Shown here: piece after piece, positions 59,899 through 64,000 of the stretch | How the letters are laid out: the number at the start of each line of letters is the position of its first letter | Position numbering within the stretch: the stretch's first letter is position 1 | Assembly (NCBI RefSeq): GCF_900177655.1 | Contig: NZ_FXWK01000001.1 | Coordinates: 434,001-498,000, forward strand | From: Devosia lucknowensis | GTDB lineage: Bacteria > Pseudomonadota > Alphaproteobacteria > Rhizobiales > Devosiaceae | Length of the DNA: 64,000 bases | Reading direction: 5' to 3' | Made by a program: the position numbers and the translations under genes | Notes under the pieces: generated by a model | The model's input: only the letters and a program-made list of their open reading frames with translations | Told to the model about the DNA's origin: nothing | Databases searched by the model: none

Positions 59899-60372
59899 AT
59901 GAATCGCTCTTCGCTCATCGCCGTTCCGCTTTTCGCTCTGCTTCTGGCAGGTTGCTCGAGCACCGGCACGACGCAGGTGGCCCAGGCTCCCGTGGTGGTG
60001 CAGCCGGTGATCGCCCAGCCCATGGTACCCACTTCGGCGCAGAATGTGCAGACGGCCAAGCTGACCACCAGCATTTCGAACGGTTTCGTGGATCCGGCCG
60101 CACTCGCAGCCATGACAGCCAAGGACTCCAACGAAGCCAATAGTGCCCAGTTCTACGCGTTGCAGTTCGGCCGTCCCGGCGCTCCGCGCCAGTGGGCCGG
60201 CGACAAGGGTACCACCGGCTCGGTCGCCGTCGGTCCCTATGTGCGGGTAAACAACCTCGACTGTCGCGACTTCACCCACACCGTCAAGGTCGGCGGCACG
60301 GACTACGTGAAGAAGGGTACCGCTTGCCGCGAGCAGAACGGCAACTGGAACGTCGTTCAGGGCGCCGCCTGA
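59899..60372 (+). CDS. Surface-antigen-type lipoprotein
   Basis: A 157-residue lipoprotein: signal MNRSSLIAVPLFALLLAGC with the lipobox Cys at residue 19, a Gln/Val/Pro-rich linker, and a C-terminal domain with VAVGPYVRVNNLDCRDFTHTVKVGGTDYVKKGTACREQNGNWNVV that resembles the surface antigen/17-kDa antigen C-terminal domain (paired Cys, closing NGNWxxV). It should sit in the outer membrane. Role unknown. Confidence 0.75.
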   Translation: MNRSSLIAVPLFALLLAGCSSTGTTQVAQAPVVVQPVIAQPMVPTSAQNVQTAKLTTSISNGFVDPAALAAMTAKDSNEANSAQFYALQFGRPGAPRQWAGDKGTTGSVAVGPYVRVNNLDCRDFTHTVKVGGTDYVKKGTACREQNGNWNVVQGAA

Positions 60373-60418
60373 CGATCACGGATAGCAGCGGAAAAGGATT
60401 GTTTACCAAGCCGCTATA

Positions 60419-60440
60419 GGGTCGATGGTCATGTCGACCC
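60419..60440. other. Short inverted repeat before the following gene
   Basis: GGGTCGA and TCGACCC flank eight bases (7-base stem), 15 bases before the next ATG. It could be an operator or hairpin affecting translation; no T run follows. Confidence 0.35.
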
Positions 60441-60455
60441 TGGCTTGAAGTATTT

Positions 60456-61673
60456 ATGAACCAGCCCGCACCCAGCACCGAAGCTGCCGCGCCCAACACG
60501 GCGCGGCCTGCTGCCCGCGGCGCTGTGGCCTCCCGCAAGCCGTTTTGCGGCCTGATCGACCCCGTTCTGGTCAATGAGCCGGTGCTGTTCGCCCAGCCCG
60601 GATCGGTCAGCATCGCGGCGGCCAATGCCGCCTGGACCTGGGTGATCCGCGACCTCTGCCCCAACCTCATCTCTGCCGAAGGCGTCGCCAGCGGCAACGT
60701 CACCGCCGCCGACATCGAACCGCTGATGCCCGAAGTGCTCGCGACGATGAAGGCGGCCGTCGATCGCGTCGACAATGACGGCGAGGCCCTGCGACGGCTG
60801 CGAGCCCAGTTCGGCCGGGATCATGCTCGCGAGGAAATCCGCACGACCATAGCCGCCCTGCGTGCCCGGGCGCTGTTGCCGAAGGCGCAGGGCTTCGGCA
60901 GGGCCATCAATGGCATGACCGACGATGCCGCTCTGGGCGCGGCGTTGCAATCCATGCCGCTGCAGGATCCCCAGCTGGCGGCGCTGCTGTTCCACTCGGC
61001 CATGGGCCAGGTAATCAATCCGTCGCGGGTCATGTCCACCATCGTCAAGCTCAGCGGCAACGCGACCGAGGCAGCGCTGGTGCGCAATGGCTATGGGCCG
61101 TTGATCGACGCCGTGCTCGGTCAGGCACAGGGCCAGCTGCATGCGCTGCAGCTGTCCGGTCCCTTTGCCGATACCGATCTCGTTTGCCGCAGCCTCGACC
61201 GCTTCCACCGTCTGGTGCGGTCGCTGACCGGTTATGTGGAATTCTCCCGCGGCAGCCGCACCACGCAGGTTATCGCGACCATCACCAAGGTGGTGTCCGA
61301 TCGCGTCGAGCCGCGCCTCAAGGAAGTGGTCACCGATCTCAATCAGGCCATGCGCCGCCCGCGCGAGGGTGCTGATCGTATCGACAATGACCGGATGCTG
61401 GGCGCCATCAACGGCGTCTACCTGCTGTCGGCCGTGCGTGACTGCAAGGATTCCCTGGCGCTGAACGCCGTGTTCGACCAGGCCTGGAGCCAGACCGCGC
61501 AAGCGCTGGAGCTCCATATCCAGCGCAATCTCGACCTGCTGCGCCAGAACCCCGCCGACCAGATGACCGGTGCCCGGCTGGACGCCGCTATCAAGATGGC
61601 GGAGATCCGGTTCAATCCCGAATATGCCGATACGCTGAAGCGCGCCCGCGCCACGGCCGAACGGCGCGCCTGA
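60456..61673 (+). CDS. Conserved hypothetical protein
   Basis: A 405-residue soluble, mostly helical protein. After a Pro/Ala-rich N-terminal 25 residues it reads CGLIDPVLVNEPVLFAQPGSVSIAAANAAWTWVIRDLCP, and later LVCRSLDRFHRLVRSLTGYVEFSRGSRTTQVIATITKVVSDRVEPRLKEVVTDLNQAMRR. No enzyme motif, membrane span or signal peptide is visible. I do not recognise a named family. The ATG at 60456 is supported only by the frame. Confidence 0.7.
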   Translation: MNQPAPSTEAAAPNTARPAARGAVASRKPFCGLIDPVLVNEPVLFAQPGSVSIAAANAAWTWVIRDLCPNLISAEGVASGNVTAADIEPLMPEVLATMKAAVDRVDNDGEALRRLRAQFGRDHAREEIRTTIAALRARALLPKAQGFGRAINGMTDDAALGAALQSMPLQDPQLAALLFHSAMGQVINPSRVMSTIVKLSGNATEAALVRNGYGPLIDAVLGQAQGQLHALQLSGPFADTDLVCRSLDRFHRLVRSLTGYVEFSRGSRTTQVIATITKVVSDRVEPRLKEVVTDLNQAMRRPREGADRIDNDRMLGAINGVYLLSAVRDCKDSLALNAVFDQAWSQTAQALELHIQRNLDLLRQNPADQMTGARLDAAIKMAEIRFNPEYADTLKRARATAERRA

Positions 61674-61679
61674 TCCCGT

Positions 61680-63647
61680 TCAGATTGGCTCGATACGCGC
61701 CTGAACCACGCCCTTGTCGCGCACCGTGACGGGCAGCGCGATGGCAGAGGCTGCAGCCGAGATCAGTGCGACAGTGCCCTCCGGCGTTTCCCGCAGCACC
61801 ACGCCGACCGCATCGGTGGGCGTGCCGAGGTCGGAGCTGCGATAGACCAGTGCCCCGGGATCGAAACTGCGCGGCTCGCCGGGCCTGAGGCGAACCAGCC
61901 TGGCATCCGGGCCGAAGCGGCCACGCAGATAGTTCGGCACGTCGGTATCCGGACGTGTGTCGGGCAGCTCCGGTGCCACGGCTTCCTCCGCGGACGAGAG
62001 GGGCACCAGGGCCACCCGCTCCTGCGCGACGATCCCCGCGGCCTCGGGCGGGATCAGCCCGAGATCGACGCCGGCCGCCACATCGCAGACCGCCAGCGGA
62101 TGCGCGGCTTCGGAAAGGGCAAAGACACCCGCCTGTCGGCGCGGGCGGAAGGGCAGGGACATGCGCCGACGCGGCGGAGCCGGGCGCAGCAGCAGACTGT
62201 CGCCACCGTCGAGATAGGACGGCGCCGCCTCGGCGTCGTCATCGGTCACCCCTGGCGTGCCGTCGGGGGTTTCATAGAGAGGGTCGATCCGGGGGTCATC
62301 CACGCGCCTGCGTTCGCGGCCGAGCAGATGGTCGATGGCGTCGGAGCCGCTTTGAATACAGCCACGGCGCGAGAAATAACCGGCGGCGCTGCCCGCCAGG
62401 ACAATGGCATCAAGCGTGCCCAGAGCCTCGAGCCGCGCGTGACCCTGATGCCAATGGCTGGCGCCGCCCGCCACATGCCACAGCGTGAGGTCGGGCTGCC
62501 AGCCGCCGCAGACGAGCAGACGCTCGGCTGAGTGCGGCGTTTCCGAGCGCCTGGTGTGCACTGCAAGCGTTCCGCCGGCGCGCGCGAGAACGGCGCGCTC
62601 CGGCACCGCGTCGGTCGATTGCACCATGCCATAGGCCCGCGAGAATTCGATGAAGCGCGACGCCGGACCGGGCCGGCTATCGAAAATGCGTCCAATGGCG
62701 ATGCCGGCATCGCTGGCCAGCATGGCGAGCCGATAGGCCGGGCTGCTCGACGTCGCCACCAGCGCGGACTGCCCCGCCCAGACGCCATATCGCGTCGCCA
62801 GCTCGTAGGCATCGAGCGTGGCGACTACGCCCGGCAGCCGGTTTCCTGGAAACACCGGCAGGCGCTCGAGCGATCCGGTGGCGAGAATGATGCGGGGCGC
62901 GCGAATGTCGATGACGCGTCCCTGGACCGCTCCGGACTGAGTCTCGATCCGATGCGCCCGCGCGAGCCCCGTCCGCAGCGAAAAGACCTGCGTCGAGGGC
63001 AGAACCGTGATGGCGGGCGACGCGCCTACCTCAGCTGCGAGGCGCGCGACGCTCTCCTCGGGGCTGTCCTCGCCGTCGAGCGTTCCGAAAAGGCCCGAAT
63101 GGCCGCCCAGATGCGGATTGGCTTCCGCGAGGATGACCGACAGGCCGGCGCGCGCACCAGCCAGTGCGGCCGCCATGCCGGCAACGCCGGCGCCCACGAC
63201 CAGCAGATCGGCATTCGGTCCATCCGATGCGCCCACGGCGCGCCACGGGCGATCGAGGGCATGCTGATCATCAAGCACCATGCCGAGCGTACGACCGGGC
63301 TGAAACAGCCGAGCCAGCCCCCCGCGGTGTTTTCCCGCAAGGGTGACGAATTCGGCGCCATCCTGGGCCGGCGTACGGGCCATCGGCAAGGCGCGCTGCG
63401 GATCGCTTGCCAGGCTCGCGTGACTGATGGCAGGGGCCGCCCGCAGCGTCAGTCCGATGGGGCTGGAGCGGTGCGTCCCCAGCGTATCGACGCCCGATGC
63501 CAGCGCTGCGCTGAGCACGGTGTCTCCTGCGAACCCGGAGATGATGCGGCCATCGAGCCGGAAACGCAGCGGTTTCTGCCGATCGATGGCGGCACCGCCA
63601 AAGCCCTTGGGCGCAGTCTCGGGGAGGCGGTTGGGCTGCGATCTCAT
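61680..63647 (-). CDS. SoxA-like FAD oxidoreductase lacking the GcvT domain
   Basis: A 655-residue protein: an N-terminal Fer2_4-like part (RFRLDGRIISGFAGDTVLSAALASGV) without cysteines, so probably no cluster, then an FAD/NAD-binding module (DLLVVGAGVAGMAAALAGARAGLSVILAEANPHLGGHSG, later RIILATGSLERLPVF and LLVCGGWQPDLTLW). Heterotetrameric sarcosine oxidase alpha runs to nearly 1000 residues with a folate-binding GcvT domain; here that domain is absent, and the last 120 residues end in a barrel-like DPGALVYRSSDLGTPTDAVGVVL segment. The start overlaps the upstream gene's stop (ATGA). Octopine/nopaline-oxidase-like or other amine oxidase complexes are possible. Confidence 0.65.
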   Translation of the reverse strand: MRSQPNRLPETAPKGFGGAAIDRQKPLRFRLDGRIISGFAGDTVLSAALASGVDTLGTHRSSPIGLTLRAAPAISHASLASDPQRALPMARTPAQDGAEFVTLAGKHRGGLARLFQPGRTLGMVLDDQHALDRPWRAVGASDGPNADLLVVGAGVAGMAAALAGARAGLSVILAEANPHLGGHSGLFGTLDGEDSPEESVARLAAEVGASPAITVLPSTQVFSLRTGLARAHRIETQSGAVQGRVIDIRAPRIILATGSLERLPVFPGNRLPGVVATLDAYELATRYGVWAGQSALVATSSSPAYRLAMLASDAGIAIGRIFDSRPGPASRFIEFSRAYGMVQSTDAVPERAVLARAGGTLAVHTRRSETPHSAERLLVCGGWQPDLTLWHVAGGASHWHQGHARLEALGTLDAIVLAGSAAGYFSRRGCIQSGSDAIDHLLGRERRRVDDPRIDPLYETPDGTPGVTDDDAEAAPSYLDGGDSLLLRPAPPRRRMSLPFRPRRQAGVFALSEAAHPLAVCDVAAGVDLGLIPPEAAGIVAQERVALVPLSSAEEAVAPELPDTRPDTDVPNYLRGRFGPDARLVRLRPGEPRSFDPGALVYRSSDLGTPTDAVGVVLRETPEGTVALISAAASAIALPVTVRDKGVVQARIEPI

Positions 63648-64000
63648 GCCGGTTCACCCTGACGTCCAGGAGCGTATTCGTCCACCGGGGCGCCTTTGGC
63701 CACGCGGTTGACGAGGCGCGCCTCGAACCACCGCGCCTCGCTGGGCGACGCGCTCCCGGCGATCCAGCGCGCGAGCGCCGGCGCGAGGAATGCACCGATG
63801 AAGCCGAGGCCCGCGACGATATCGGCGCCTATCCCCGCCGCGCGCCCGAACGCCGGCGCGCCATCGGTCGTTGCCAGCGCCTGGAACCGCGTTTGCCCGG
63901 CCTGTTCGACCTGCTGGTCCCGACCCAGAAGCGTCTGCAGGTGCGTCGAGAACCCCGCCATGTCCCCCGGGCCAAAAGCCGCGATCCCACCTTCGGCCTG
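63644..64000 (-). CDS. FAD-dependent oxidoreductase, C-terminal part, running off the window
   Basis: The last 118 residues of a protein whose N-terminus lies beyond base 64000. GIGADIVAGLGFIGAFLAPALARWIAG resembles the FAD-binding C-terminal end of DAO-type oxidoreductases (sarcosine/amino-acid oxidase beta type), and the tail continues with ARWFEARLVNRVAKGAPVDEY. It is coupled to the SoxA-like gene by a four-base overlap, so the two probably form an alpha/beta oxidase. An internal ATG at 63961 is not the true start, since the frame stays open to the edge. Confidence 0.6.
   Translation of the reverse strand, partial: QAEGGIAAFGPGDMAGFSTHLQTLLGRDQQVEQAGQTRFQALATTDGAPAFGRAAGIGADIVAGLGFIGAFLAPALARWIAGSASPSEARWFEARLVNRVAKGAPVDEYAPGRQGEPA

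Noticed and set aside
1..64000. CRISPR arrays, tRNA or rRNA genes, intact insertion sequences
   Set aside because: I looked for spaced direct repeats, tRNA-like cloverleaf ends, conserved rRNA segments and transposase motifs and saw none; a tRNA or Rfam scan could still find something small.

Overview
The window reads as chromosomal DNA of a free-living, GC-rich alphaproteobacterium of the order Hyphomicrobiales (a Devosia-like relative is my best guess, from gene content only). Markers are MucR, the R. etli-type asparaginase, the FeuPQ-like two-component system with its small periplasmic partner, the divergent rhizobial-type L-rhamnose locus, DUF1491/DUF2336/DUF6456 proteins and dense ATGA-type gene overlaps. 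I saw no rRNA, tRNA, CRISPR array or intact insertion sequence.

Layout. 1-6.3 kb: L-rhamnose locus, with the aldolase/dehydrogenase divergent from a DeoR repressor and the rhaSTPQU transporter/mutarotase operon. 6.4-18.8 kb: a long minus-strand nitrate assimilation block running nasT-nasS-nrtA-nrtB-nrtD-nirB-nirD-nasA-cysG. Its leader before nrtA carries an NtrC-like site, a sigma-54 promoter, a two-hairpin ANTAR target and an intrinsic terminator. 18.8-26.5 kb: mixed genes, including an epimerase, an SH3 protein, asparaginase, a RES/Xre toxin-antitoxin pair, a TAT-exported beta-helix protein, a HerA-like ATPase and a receiver-domain protein. 26.7-29.6 kb: superoxide dismutase and oligopeptidase B. 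29.7-35.8 kb: a complete seven-gene Mrp/Mnh Na+/H+ antiporter operon. 35.8-38.8 kb: mucR, a DnaA-C-like/DUF6456 pair, an acyltransferase and sufE. 38.8-44.1 kb: a structured terminator region, a PAS histidine kinase, a peptidoglycan-binding protein and DUF1491/DUF2336 genes. 44.2-55.1 kb: a small ORF, a lipoprotein, ChrA, Nudix, DUF1254/DUF1214, PBP1A, a YcgN-like protein, a degenerate GGDEF protein, an Hsp70-like protein and DUF2254. 55.1-57.3 kb: a decayed phage or gene-transfer-agent remnant. 57.4-59.8 kb: feuNPQ-like signalling genes. 59.9-64 kb: a surface lipoprotein, a conserved hypothetical gene and the start of an amino-acid-oxidase-like locus running off the right edge.

How the parts work together. 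The nitrate block encodes sensing (NasS/NasT), uptake (NrtABD), reduction to nitrite (NasA) and ammonium (NirBD) and the siroheme supply (CysG), apparently controlled twice: initiation by nitrogen status and elongation by nitrate. The rhamnose operon couples uptake to anomer conversion, but its kinase is not in the window.

Most notable observations: the readable ANTAR attenuator before nrtA; a palindromic element that inserts about 45 residues into CysG while keeping the frame; a three-hairpin structured region at 38.85-38.97 kb; the phage remnant whose deletion joins a truncated terminase to the tail of an endolysin; and the operator palindrome of the RES/Xre module. I found no system that I can defend as wholly undescribed.
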